Shown: positions 1 through 7,314, counted from the first letter of the stretch. The stretch: 10,215 nt of DNA from Cylindrotheca closterium (GCA_933822405.4 CAKOGP040002075.1:1-10215); one strand, 5' to 3'. Notes: generated from the letters alone by a model not told the origin. A program made the numbers and translations.

Positions 1-336
1 TGCTTGCCATTTCTTCATTAGCAACTCTCCCCTGTCTTCAGTGGAGACTGCTTTCTTCTTCAGAATCGGTCTTACACATACTTGTGCAAGGTTCCATCCT
101 GTAATCCTACCATCAGATCGTCCATCACCGACAGATCTGCCTCGTACCACATAAGAACCGGTTACATCAGTAGTACCAGAATTGCCATTTCCACTCCTGT
201 CAACAACAGCTCGTTGCATATTGCTTCGATGTTGTTGACCAGTCGATTGCGTTCCAGTGACGCTAGACGCGGCATCCGACTGCGCCGCAGATGCAGTCGC
301 AGGGACTTGGAGATTGGCTCTCCCCGCTCGTCTTGA

Positions 337-354
337 AGTAGTAGTAGTAGTAGT
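337..354 (-). repeat. (ACT)6 microsatellite coding for poly-Thr in copy A
   Basis: Six AGT units on the plus strand, that is six ACT (Thr) codons in the Gag frame on the minus strand. The equivalent run in copy B has 23 units. Flanking codons (SDA before, RRAGRANLQV after) are shared, so the two runs are homologous. Confidence 0.95.
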
Positions 355-417
355 GGGTGCGTCGCTGTATCGTCCTGGGTCGCTCCATTCCGCTTGTGCG
401 CGTGTGGAGCGTTCGGG

Positions 418-459
418 ACAACGGGTGACCCCATGGCCAGTATCTCCGCAACACCAGCA
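418..459 (-). other. CCHC zinc knuckle of copy A Gag
   Basis: Fourteen codons on the minus strand read CWCCGDTGHGVTRC, matching CX2CX4HX4C exactly. This is the nucleic-acid-binding zinc knuckle typical of retroelement Gag. It lies in the same frame as the following Thr run and Arg/Gly linker. Copy B has the same motif with two substitutions. Confidence 0.92.
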
Positions 460-822
460 AATAAAAGCCGGTCCTGAAGATGTCGTTCAAGCATTCGCCT
501 GTGTGTTACTCACTCCGTCAGGGGCACTGCTGCTCGCAGTGGTTGCGCTTGGAGTAGGTCTCGGTGTCGTCGGATCTTTCTTTCTATTGTCCGGCTTATG
601 TTTGATCAGCGCTTTGGCGACCTGGTCAATTGTAGTCGGATATTCGTTTCTTTGGTCGTATTCCTTGAATTCCATGGCGCAGGTCTGGTTCACCTTGTCC
701 AACATGCTTTGGAAGCGAAACCTGTCGTAGTTGTAGAAAAATGCACTTGCTTTAAATGTGCCCAGAACTTCTTTCTTGAACGTTTCTTGGAGCGCCTTGA
801 TATCGTCCGGATTGTACAGATG

Positions 823-1211
823 GATACGTATTGAAGCTATATCTGAATCTGTGACTAGTTTGTGAAGAACATGTGCGTATGTTCTTTATACGCCGCGACA
901 GCTGGTGAGAGCTGACGCAGATGGCTTCTGGAAGAGATATTTTGTACCTGCTTGTGGAGATCATTGTTGATTGACTTCTGGCAAGAATAGCAGTAGAATA
1001 AGATCTAATAGGAAGTGGTGAGACTGTTCATCCGCAGGTAGAAGCCCAGCATCACTGGCACCTGTTCCTATTGTAGGCAATCCATAGCCGACGTAGATTT
1101 GAGCTCAGTATACGCCAGAGGTAGCTAGAGCGTTGAGGCTCTCATTACAGCTATGGAGTTGATTATCTGACAGTCGATCAAAGAAGGTAACTTTTGAACC
1201 TTACAGAGTAG
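823..1211. other. Spacer between the two inverted Copia copies, no gene seen
   Basis: Similarity between copies A and B stops near 822. The 390 bases up to the open frame of copy B contain no credible coding sequence, no recognisable tRNA-primed binding site and no LTR pair that I can see. The only structure noted is an 8 bp hairpin at 865-886. If LTR or leader sequence of either element survives, it should be here, but no second copy in the window allows it to be recognised. Confidence 0.6.
865..886. repeat. Perfect 8 bp inverted repeat (hairpin)
   Basis: AAGAACAT (865-872) and ATGTTCTT (879-886) are exact reverse complements around a 6-base loop. It lies about 40 bases beyond the point where copy A loses similarity to copy B. 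No function can be assigned, and an arm of this length can occur by chance. Confidence 0.5.
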
Positions 1212-1765
1212 AAGAGACTACAGAGCAAGATACAAGGTGGAAGACACCAAGGAAGAGGCGGTCAAGGAGGCCATAGCGGGAGATCTATCCAGCAGACCAG
1301 TCAAAGGTCTCAAAGAAAGAAGACCGAGCGAAAGAAGCAGTACCATCCTCATAATCCTGAATTTACTCATGGCCGGGTGACGGTGTACTTGCTGGAGGCT
1401 ATTGCACTCAAGAGCTTGGACTTTGCTCAAGATGCAATCGCAAGTGTACAAAATATGGCCCATGTGGGCTTAGAAGCTCTAAGAGGACGCCAAACAGTCT
1501 ACAGTTTGGTGGGAAAGAACGATACTATGTTCCACAAGAAGAGGGAGAATCGTAATAACAAGAATGACAAAAGGGAAGTGATCTACAACACAAATAATAT
1601 TGTTGCTGTCATCATCACTAAGCATTTCATCAAATCGGTGATGAGAGATAAGTTGAGCAATGAAGGTGATTGGCTAGACCTCCAAGAAGATCACATGAAT
1701 TGCTTGAAGCGTATGAAGACGTTCATGACTGTCATGGATGAGACCAAGTGGCAACACTTGGACTC
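1212..1765 (+). pseudogene. Gag N-terminal half of copy B
   Basis: The frame is open from 1212 (after a TAG at 1209-1211). It begins with a Gly/Gln/Arg/Ser-rich stretch (for example QGGRHQGRGGQGGHSGRS), a composition common at the N-terminus of Copia Gag. A Lys/Asn-rich middle follows, then the segment MRDKLSNEGDWLDLQEDHMN with CLKRMKTFM, which fits the alpha-helical Gag region. The first ATG is at 1374, well inside the Gly/Arg-rich frame, so the true start is probably lost or upstream. The same open frame runs on to a stop at 1820, but the Gag similarity moves to another frame near 1760, meaning one base lost or two gained there. Confidence 0.6.
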
Positions 1766-2254
1766 ATGGAATCTCTTAAGAGATTCACAAACTGCACTCA
1801 AAAGCAAAATGAGTCTGTAAATGATTACAGAAGACGGTTTGAAGCCCAAGCTGACCAAGTGTTCGAAATACTTGGCAATAATGTGTTGCGGGTCTATGCA
1901 ACTAAGACGCTGGGGTACTTGGATTTGTGCAGTCCGGAGGACAATCTGGAAGATACCAAGGCACTCCAAGACACGTTCAAGAAAGAAGTTCTAGAAGCAT
2001 TTAAAGCAAGCGCATTCTTTTACAGCTGTGACAGGTCTTGCTTCCAAAGCATGTTGGATAAAGCAAATCAGACCTCCAAAGAATATCCAACTATGATTGA
2101 TCAGGTTGCAAAAGCGCTAATCAATCATAAGCCGGACAATTGAAAGAAAGGTCCAACAACACCGAGACCTACTCCAAGAACCGACACTGCGAGAAGCACT
2201 AACCCTGATGGAGAGAGCAATGCACAAGAGACTGCTCAAACAACATTATTTTAG
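1748..2254 (+). pseudogene. Gag core and linker of copy B
   Basis: This frame gives MESLKRFTNCTQKQNESVND followed by YRRRFEAQADQVFEILG. That is the Y-x-x-RFEA type helix of the retrotransposon Gag core, which drives particle assembly. The downstream part (TFKKEVLEAFKASAFFYSCD, then KEYPTMIDQVAKALINHKPDN) aligns with copy A on the opposite strand. A TGA at 2141-2143 interrupts the frame where copy A has AGA. The same frame then encodes a Pro/Thr/Arg linker up to a TAG at 2252-2254. Compared with copy A, about 11 bases are missing near 2245, which throws the zinc knuckle into another frame. Confidence 0.75.
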
Positions 2255-2255
2255 T

Positions 2256-2297
2256 TGCTGGTGTTGTGGAAATACTGGACATGGAGTCACTCATTGC
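2256..2297 (+). other. CCHC zinc knuckle of copy B Gag
   Basis: Fourteen codons read CWCCGNTGHGVTHC, a perfect CX2CX4HX4C zinc knuckle. The open frame around it runs from an ATG at 2208 but becomes non-homologous to copy A after 2477. It is the anchor that fixes the correct frame in this part of the element. Confidence 0.93.
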
Positions 2298-2358
2298 CCC
2301 AAACATTCCATGCACCCACAAGCGGAATGGAGCGACCCAGGACGATACAGCGACGCCT

Positions 2359-2360
<2 letters not shown>

Positions 2361-2429
<69 letters not shown>
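2361..2429 (+). repeat. (ACT)23 triplet repeat, in-frame poly-Thr in Gag
   Basis: Twenty-three uninterrupted ACT units, followed by ACA, give 24 Thr codons between SDA and RRAGRAN in the zinc-knuckle frame. The homologous site in copy A (337-354) has 6 units. Lack of interruption indicates recent or ongoing slippage. In other frames the same run reads as poly-Leu or poly-Tyr (or poly-Val on the minus strand), which are artefacts. Confidence 0.97.
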
Positions 2430-2431
<2 letters not shown>

Positions 2432-2477
2432 AAGACGAGCGGGGAGAGCCAACCTCCAAGTCCCTGCGACTGCATCT

Positions 2478-2980
2478 CGGCGCAGTCGGATGCCGCGTCT
2501 AGCGTCACAGGAACGCAATCAACTGGTCAACAACATTGAAGCAATATGCAACGAGCTGTTGTTGACAGGAGTGGAAATGGCAATTCTGGTACTACTGATG
2601 TAACCGGTTCTTATGTGGTACGAGGCAGGTCTGTTACTAATAACCGATCTAATGGTAGAATTACAGGATGGAACCTTGCACAAGTACGTGTAAAACCGAT
2701 TGTGAAGAAGAAAGTGATCTCCACTGAAGACAGAGGAGAGCTGCTAATGCAGAAATGGCAGGCTCAACTAGAAACTGCCAATACTCTCAAGGACGATGAC
2801 AGCATGGTCAGCAATGGAAGTGTGAACATGCAGATCTACAAGTCAACCTTGAAGATGGATTCATTGAAACACTGTTCTCAATGGACCAAAGATAACAAGA
2901 AATTTTCAAGTCAAACGGAAGTAAACACTAGGATATCAATCTTGGTGTTGATGCCTGATCTACGTTCAGCCTACGAATGA
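2478..2980 (+). pseudogene. Gag C-terminal linker and start of pol region, copy B
   Basis: After a one-base loss near 2477 (copy A has GCGGCG, here CGGCG) the homologous frame continues here. A TGA at 2537-2539 replaces the CGA of copy A, a C-to-T change at a CpG. The rest is open to 2980 and includes MQRAVVDRSGNGNSG, ITGWNLAQV, the basic stretch IVKKKV and STEDRGELLM, all shared with copy A up to the window edge. Beyond about 2764 no partner is available. The segment near 2920-2940 (TEVNTRISI) sits where the protease active site would be expected, but it lacks the DTG or DSG triad. Confidence 0.65.
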
Positions 2981-3066
2981 ACAAATATTACGCCAAACCG
3001 GGCATTGTGTCTGACCTGGATTACATGTTCAACTACGGGATGAACACTGGCCAACGTGAATATTGA
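2977..3066 (+). pseudogene. Trace of Copia aspartic protease domain
   Basis: A short frame reads MNKYYAKPGIVSDLDYMFNY followed by GMNTGQREY and a TGA at 3064-3066. The pattern around DLDYMFNYG resembles the region between the active site and the second strand of diatom Copia proteases, where a motif of the type NYG-x-VWY is usual. It is short and degenerate, and the call leans on its position between Gag and the pre-integrase segment. Confidence 0.4.
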
Positions 3067-3235
3067 AGGCTGTACTGATAAACAAGTTGAGCGGGCTAAT
3101 TGCACAAGAGCAGTGTACCATATGGCTGGTGCACCAGGTGTGCAAGCGTTTTGTATTGCAGGAAGATCTGGTTTGTTCAAGAACTGCAATATGAATGAGG
3201 AAGATGCAATCATTGCTGAAGAGATATACAGCTAG
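3053..3235 (+). pseudogene. Copia pre-integrase segment, truncated before the integrase core
   Basis: Sixty codons up to TAG at 3233-3235 contain CTDKQVERANCTRAVYHMAG, then LFKNC, then EEDAIIAEEIYS. This follows the pattern of the GAG-pre-integrase region of diatom Copia Pol: Q-V-E-R-A, then R-x-(L/V)-YH-x-x-G-(T/A)-P, then NC, then ED-x-x-x-AE-x-I-(F/Y)-G. The next expected residues (GPD and LKGK, then the integrase HHCC and DDE core) are absent. Protein similarity ends at the stop codon, which suggests a truncation or deletion junction at about 3233. Confidence 0.68.
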
Positions 3236-3820
3236 CGTCAGTTTTAGACTGCATCCTGTAAAAAATGCGTAGCCCTGGTACAAAAAGTGACGATCAATCG
3301 AGTCGGATAGAAATTGGACTAAATTACCTTCTTTGTTTATAAATCTTAAAATCTGAATATGTACTATTTGCCTACAGTGTATAGACTAGAGGTGTATCCA
3401 TTTTAAATTCCAAATTTTGGACTAGAATGCATGGAATTTTGAAACGGTCAATCAAGTCACCAGAAATGTTGGGAAGGGGTCAAGGGGAAACCAGAGCCGG
3501 GAATCTCATTTCTGCCGCAGCATTGCAAAAGTTGATATAGATAGGTATATTAGTAATTTTTGATTGGGTCTTACCATGTCTGGATGCTGACACGGTGACT
3601 GGGATAGATTCTTGGCCACCTCTGGATTGCATGCCAAATTGACCACAAAGGTCAAGTAGGTGCAATTCAATCACTTCTACCTTAGAATCTGCGATTCCAA
3701 GCCGTCAAACTTTGTTAGATATACCTATGGAAAAAGAATAAATTATCTTCTAGTGTAATCTTGAGCATTCAACAAAGAATGGTAATATCCTGTCAGATTA
3801 ACAGTTGCAGCTACGCACCA

Positions 3821-4268
3821 TCAGCTAGCTGCCGCCGTTTTTTCCACAGAAAAATGTTCCTCAGAAGCAATTTCTACAAGTCTTTGCCAGTCCATCGGCA
3901 TTTCGGCCATTGTAACGCCCACACTTACGACCTGACCGAGTCCTTTCCCACACCTACAGTCAAAGACCAGAGTTTTACCTCTTTTCCTCTGGTTCATCAA
4001 TCTCAAAGGTTTTGTAGCTGCCACGTTCAAAGTGGACTAAGCTCTAATTAGGTCGCCATACCCATCACTGTTGACAACTATGCCAAGACCCACCGCACAA
4101 GGGTATTATATTTAGTTTTAATTTTGGTGGTTCTCTATTTTGGTTGTCCAGCCCTATTGGAAACTGAAAGGAGCCAAGCGCTGGGCATCCGACAAACCCG
4201 TGCTTCCCCCACTTGTCGTCTTTTGCTTCCAGTGTTGAGAAATCAACCACAAAGACAACTTGTGAGGA
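3821..4268 (-). other. Possible decayed minus-strand coding remnant
   Basis: On the minus strand, 4268-4065 is open and contains VVDFSTLEAKDDKWGKHGF. A second frame, 4036-3821, contains MPMDWQRLVEIASEEHF. Neither is recognised as a known domain. The composition is more protein-like than random sequence would suggest, and the two segments are adjacent and co-oriented, as broken exons or a decayed transposase would be. A chance origin is equally plausible. Confidence 0.2.
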
Positions 4269-4431
4269 TCATCGCCCGGCTGTACTGCAATTAAACGAGG
4301 CGGTTCTAGTCCCCAAAAGCAGGCAGCGGCACACAGATTGATTTATTTTAATTGACTGAAATTTGTTCTAGATCCTGGTACACTTGTTTGTACCGTTTCC
4401 CGCAGTCCTTCCCAGCACCCCTGAGTTGATT

Positions 4432-4451
4432 GTTGTTGCGTGCACAACAAC
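4432..4451. repeat. 7 bp hairpin around a GTGCAC core
   Basis: GTTGTTG (4432-4438) and CAACAAC (4445-4451) pair around a six-base loop, CGTGCA. It is a simple inverted repeat of unknown meaning. Confidence 0.4.
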
Positions 4452-4578
4452 TTTTGGCGTGTTGCATTCTCTTTTCCACCTAAAAACCAGCCAGTTTTCG
4501 ACCGGGCACTTGCTAGTCATTGGAGCACCAGGACGCGTAGACAAGTAAAGGTCAAGCGGTTTCATCCAGCCCCTTGTA

Positions 4579-4614
4579 GTCTTCTGCAGTCAGTCTCCTA
4601 CAGACTCAGAAGAC
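4579..4614. repeat. Bulged 13 bp hairpin
   Basis: GTCTTCTG (4579-4586) pairs with CAGAAGAC (4607-4614). Directly inside, AGTCT (4592-4596) pairs with AGACT (4602-4606). The result is an 8 bp plus 5 bp stem with a 5-base bulge on the left (CAGTC, 4587-4591) and a 5-base loop. It lies 350 bases upstream of the Gag-like ATG at 4964, so it could be part of a leader RNA. No known RNA family is recognised. Confidence 0.5.
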
Positions 4615-4840
4615 CAATCTCCGTATTCCCACCTGTAACTGACCAACTTCGGATCTAAGAAGGTTAAGGGAGTTAAGTTCATAGAAAACGGACGGCTCCT
4701 TGTTCCAATTCTTGGGACCTTCATTTGTCTGTCCTGGCCTCAACTGACGTTCAAGCAAACCAGGAGAGCCTAACCGCAATCCTTGGGACTAGTGTGACCG
4801 TAGGGAATTCACCAGTTCGAAACGTCAACCTATTTGAGCC

Positions 4841-4852
4841 CTTTTTTTTTAG
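4841..4852 (+). promoter_or_regulatory. Pyrimidine tract ending in AG, possible 3' splice site
   Basis: C followed by nine T and AG is a textbook intron 3' end, placed 112 bases before the ATG at 4964. No matching donor can be chosen with confidence. It could equally be a chance T-run. Confidence 0.25.
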
Positions 4853-4963
4853 GGAATCACTGGACCAACTTTTGCGCTAAGAAGTTTTGGGACAGGCATT
4901 GTCCCTGGAGTTTTTGCTCTGAAGACTCTTCCCCTACTTTTCCACCCCAACAACAAACCAGAC

Positions 4964-5275
4964 ATGCCAACTACTCGGAGTGGTACAAATTCCACACCCG
5001 CTCCTACTGCTGATGCTGCCAACCTACCTGTCAGCCCTGCTACTCTAACTGTTGGCAATACTGCCGGTACGCCCGCCAATCCTACCGCACAACCTGGTTT
5101 TACCCCTGCAAGCCTTGAGTTTGCTGTCACAGCCCTCTTTCAAGAGCCCCTCAACAGCCCACTCATGCTTGCTCTTCGTCGTGATGGTAGCAATTGTCTC
5201 GTGGATCTCCTCTCCTTCTCTGAGGATGAAGTCCGTGAACTGAAATATGATACACCTATCATCGACAAACTGTAA
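4964..5275 (+). CDS. N-terminal Gag-like ORF of a retroelement (probably truncated)
   Basis: This 103-codon ORF starts MPTTRSGTNSTPAP in a CA-rich context typical of a eukaryotic start. It has a Pro/Ala/Thr-rich N-terminus (residues 1-50). It then reads ASLEFAVTALF, LMLALRRDGSNCLVDLLSFS and EDEVRELKYD. The second half resembles the N-terminal helical motif of Gag proteins in diatom retrotransposons (a hydrophobic LAL...G...L.DLL.L...D...L.Y pattern), recognised from memory of the style rather than from a search. It ends at TAA (5273-5275) with TGA following at 5282. In the +1 frame just after the stop, a further stretch (NVADWTAESRADILERS, to about 5335) looks like its continuation, which suggests a frameshift. 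It may belong to the element downstream or be a fragment of another one. Confidence 0.5.
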   Translation: MPTTRSGTNSTPAPTADAANLPVSPATLTVGNTAGTPANPTAQPGFTPASLEFAVTALFQEPLNSPLMLALRRDGSNCLVDLLSFSEDEVRELKYDTPIIDKL

Positions 5276-5413
5276 CGTGGCTGACTGGACTGCCGAGTCC
5301 CGAGCAGATATATTAGAGCGATCGAAGGCCAACGGTTAATCATCTATCATCTACTCACAGCTGCTTCAGACCCCCTAAATACACCCCAATAGCAATATCA
5401 ATCATCGTCTATC
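5276..5413. other. Junction or leader between the two Gag-like ORFs
   Basis: The first 60 bases may continue the preceding ORF in another frame. The last 70 bases are C/A-rich with few G (repeated ATCATCTATCATC-type motifs) and lead into an ATG at 5414, resembling an untranslated leader. This would make 5414 an independent start rather than an internal codon. Confidence 0.35.
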
Positions 5414-7287
5414 ATGCCTAGCAGTAGCTACATCAATGCACTAGTACGCTCTCTCTACAATGAGAGTCAGGAGACCAACGTTGTCACGTTAAGTGGAAGC
5501 CAGCCCGAGATTTGAAGCCCCCATGCATTCGATTCGCAGTCAGAGCCACCAAGTTTGTTCACACGATCAGCTAACACATGGGGAGGACAGTTCAACCCTG
5601 ATCATTTCCAGCGCAACACGTTCGCTTTGATGTCAGCAAGTCCTGTCAATATGGAGAATGCAGCGTTCGCCACGATGACTGCCGCGTCGCATCACAAATA
5701 TGAAAAAAATGAAAAAAGAAGCGATCGCATCAACAAGAAATCGTATTGGGTCAACGGAAGCCACGTGGACGAGACCATCACCTACAACCAGTATACCATC
5801 GATACTGCAGTCTTAGCTCCAACCACAGAGTCTCCAGAAATCAAGCAAACGATCCTACAACAGTCTGTGAACTCCATCAACCAGACAAAGACAACAATGG
5901 AACACAAGGTAGATTTCTTGATGAAACGCTACACATCTGTGTGCCCAGACGTTCGCTCGCGAGTCAACGCCGCCACCAGCGAATTGTTTGACGTGACTAG
6001 TGACGTGTACGAGTTTGCAAGCCTCCATGTCATCGACAACACAGGACAAGCGATCGCTACAGGACCGGGACCAGGACTTCCAGCACCATTTAGAGCCGCT
6101 GCCACATACTTCCGAATCGAGCTCCGATTGGTCCCACGGCTGTGTTCCCTACGAACTGACATTGGAATCGACCCAACAAAGTTCCCACCATCTTCCAACA
6201 GAGCTGTATACGTTCCAGTGCCAAGAGTCCAGAACCAGATGGACGTATGGACCAAGCACTTCACAAGGAAATCATTGCAGCAATGGCAGTCCTAGGAGAA
6301 GAATTCTTGATGAGAGCTGCGACCAGAGACGGAGAGCCAGATAACAAAGCCTACGAAAAGTGGTCCAAGCAACAGATCGCAAAGACCTAATTTCAAGCAC
6401 TCGAACAAGCACTCACAGCCACCTACGTCGGACTACAACAAGGAATGGAGACGCCAAACCAACAACTGGCAAAACTCAACATGATCCGATACAAAGGAGG
6501 CACCATGATGTACGACAGCGTGGCAACTTTATTTGGCAGAATCGCCACTATTCTAAATGGTTTCAACCACAAGAACCCCCCGCCAACCAACCTATCAGAC
6601 TTGGCAGGAGTAGCGTTCCAAGCCTTCACACAAGAAATCAAGGACGTTGTTGCTGAACACCTAGAGACAGGAGCAGCAGGACCACTACTTGTGGACTACC
6701 CCAGCAACCTGTCTCGAATGCACCGTCTACACAATCAAGCAGAGAAAGAAGAGAGGCGCATCAAGCAACTTGTGGGAATTGCAAACAGCGCGGGACGAGT
6801 CAGGCCAAACAGAAGCTACGTTCCAGGGCTATCTGCACCGCCAAGTCCAGGAGGAAGAGCTTTTGCAGGATTCCACCAACAAGAATTCCAAGGATTCCAA
6901 GACAATTGCTCCTCCCAAACTCCAACGATCGAGACAGCCGGAACCTTCCACACTGCATTGACGCCCACACCAAAGCAAAACGTTCGAGTCACTGACGGAC
7001 AAGGAAGACAATTGTTGGTTCCGACACCCAACAGCAAACTATACTGCCCACAAGCAGCCCTAACAATGCTAGCATGCATGAGTGCTGCCAAAGAAGCACT
7101 CAACATTGAAGAAGAAAGTGACAAACCACCTTTGATCCGTTGTTGGGGATGCCAAAGGATAGGCCACTCTTTCAGAGAATGCCCCCACAAAGGAGATCCG
7201 GGAGTTATCAGCCAGTTTGAACAAAGCCTAGAGGACTACAGACTAAAGAGAGAGCAGAGACGACACAAAAGCAAGTTACAAGGATAG
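5414..7287 (+). pseudogene. Broken gag of the second retroelement
   Basis: Starting at ATG 5414 the frame reads MPSSSYINALVRSLYNESQE and meets a TGA at 5513-5515. It is then open to 6295, with hydrophilic, Lys/Asn/Thr-rich sequence (around 5690-5940) that could be coiled or nucleic-acid contacting. Between about 6236 and 6295 the coding frame moves by one base (minus one, or two added) into MDQALHKEIIAAMAVLGEEF. A TAA at 6388-6390 interrupts it. The rest is open to TAG 7285-7287. That last part (about 300 codons) contains helical Gag-like sequence (YDSVATLFGRIATILNGF, LAGVAFQAF), a basic spacer, and the zinc knuckle at 7141-7182 close to the C-terminus, followed by a charged tail (LEDYRLKREQRRHKSK). 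Only the zinc knuckle is a firm motif. At least three lesions make this a pseudogene. Confidence 0.75.
7141..7182 (+). other. CCHC zinc knuckle of the second Gag
   Basis: Fourteen codons read CWGCQRIGHSFREC, an exact CX2CX4HX4C. The sequence between the metal ligands differs from that of copies A and B, supporting a separate retroelement family. It is followed by PHKGDPG and a highly charged tail. Confidence 0.93.
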
Positions 7288-7314
7288 TGGTTATATTAAT
7301 CAATTAATTTATGA

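Larger units (their letters stand above)
1..822 (-). pseudogene. Copia-like retrotransposon gag, copy A (partial, runs off left edge)
   Basis: Reading the minus strand, this is a Gag polyprotein segment, the structural protein that packages retroelement RNA. From about 822 down to 487 it gives the C-terminal part of the Gag core (a stretch rich in F, K and Y, followed by YPTTIDQVAKALIKHKPDN), then a Pro/Thr/Ser linker. An in-frame TGA lies at 487-489, where copy B has CAA. After that the frame is open without interruption to base 1: zinc knuckle (418-459), a run of six Thr (337-354), an Arg/Gly/Ser/Gln-rich linker and the segment ITGWNLAQV. Copy B (1922-2764) aligns to it throughout, and over about 100 bp around 150-260 the two are almost identical. 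Frame conservation and the zinc knuckle show the strand and reading frame. The element continues beyond the window. The Copia assignment comes from copy B, which has pol segments. The single stop makes it a likely pseudogene. Confidence 0.8.
1922..2764 (+). repeat. Inverted-repeat arm matching 1-822
   Basis: This plus-strand arm is the reverse-complement partner of 1-822, with a spacer of about 1.1 kb. The similarity covers the Gag core C-terminus through the basic region after the linker. Differences include 17 extra ACT units, an 11-base loss near 2245 and a single-base loss near 2477 in this arm, and 12 bases around 610-665 of the other arm that are absent here. The left arm ends only because the window ends, so the true repeat is probably longer. 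Confidence 0.85.
1212..3235 (+). mobile_element. Degenerate Copia-like LTR retrotransposon internal region, copy B
   Basis: In order on the plus strand: Gly/Gln/Arg-rich Gag N-terminus, Gag core, Pro/Thr linker, CCHC zinc knuckle, (ACT)23, Arg/Gly linker, a basic region, a trace of the aspartic protease and a pre-integrase segment. This is the domain order of Ty1/Copia Gag-Pol up to the integrase, which is absent together with RT and RNase H. The reading frame changes at about 1760, 2245, 2477, 3000 and 3055, and there are in-frame stops at 2141-2143 and 2537-2539, so the element is dead. The zinc knuckle through linker region is the best conserved part. No LTRs were recognised at either side. 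Confidence 0.82.
3236..4963. other. Intergenic stretch of 1.7 kb, no convincing gene
   Basis: No protein family, RNA gene or LTR pair is recognisable here. Two minus-strand frames (4065-4268 and 3821-4036) are open for about 67 and 71 codons and look mildly protein-like, but this length is common by chance. Two hairpins (4432-4451 and 4579-4614) and one strong pyrimidine tract ending in AG (4841-4852) are listed separately. The last 270 bases before 4964 may be the untranslated leader of the following retroelement ORF. Confidence 0.6.

Noticed and set aside
257..730. 157-codon plus-strand frame opposite copy A gag
   Set aside because: It is antisense to the conserved Gag frame. Its hydrophobic character comes from complementing Gag codons.
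1748..1775. Programmed -1 frameshift in copy B gag
   Set aside because: There is no slippery heptamer or downstream pseudoknot that I can identify, the shift is within the Gag core, and the copy has several other lesions.
2255..2539. Open frames encoding poly-Tyr, poly-Leu or (minus strand) poly-Val and poly-Ser around the ACT repeat
   Set aside because: They are other-frame readings of the same triplet repeat. The zinc knuckle and agreement with copy A fix the Thr frame as the real one.
4640..4680. AAGGTTAAGGGAGTTAAG resembling part of 5S rRNA
   Set aside because: Only a few bases are reminiscent; the rest of the 5S structure is absent.
4810..4830. GTTCGAAAC resembling a tRNA B box
   Set aside because: No A box, acceptor stem or anticodon arm could be placed around it.
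6000..6344. 114-codon plus-strand frame overlapping gag
   Set aside because: It overlaps the Gag frame and is Ser/Thr/Gln/Arg-rich, as expected of an out-of-frame reading. A short true use after a hidden frameshift cannot be excluded.
6816..7190. 124-codon minus-strand frame opposite gag
   Set aside because: It is antisense to the zinc-knuckle Gag region and has no motif.
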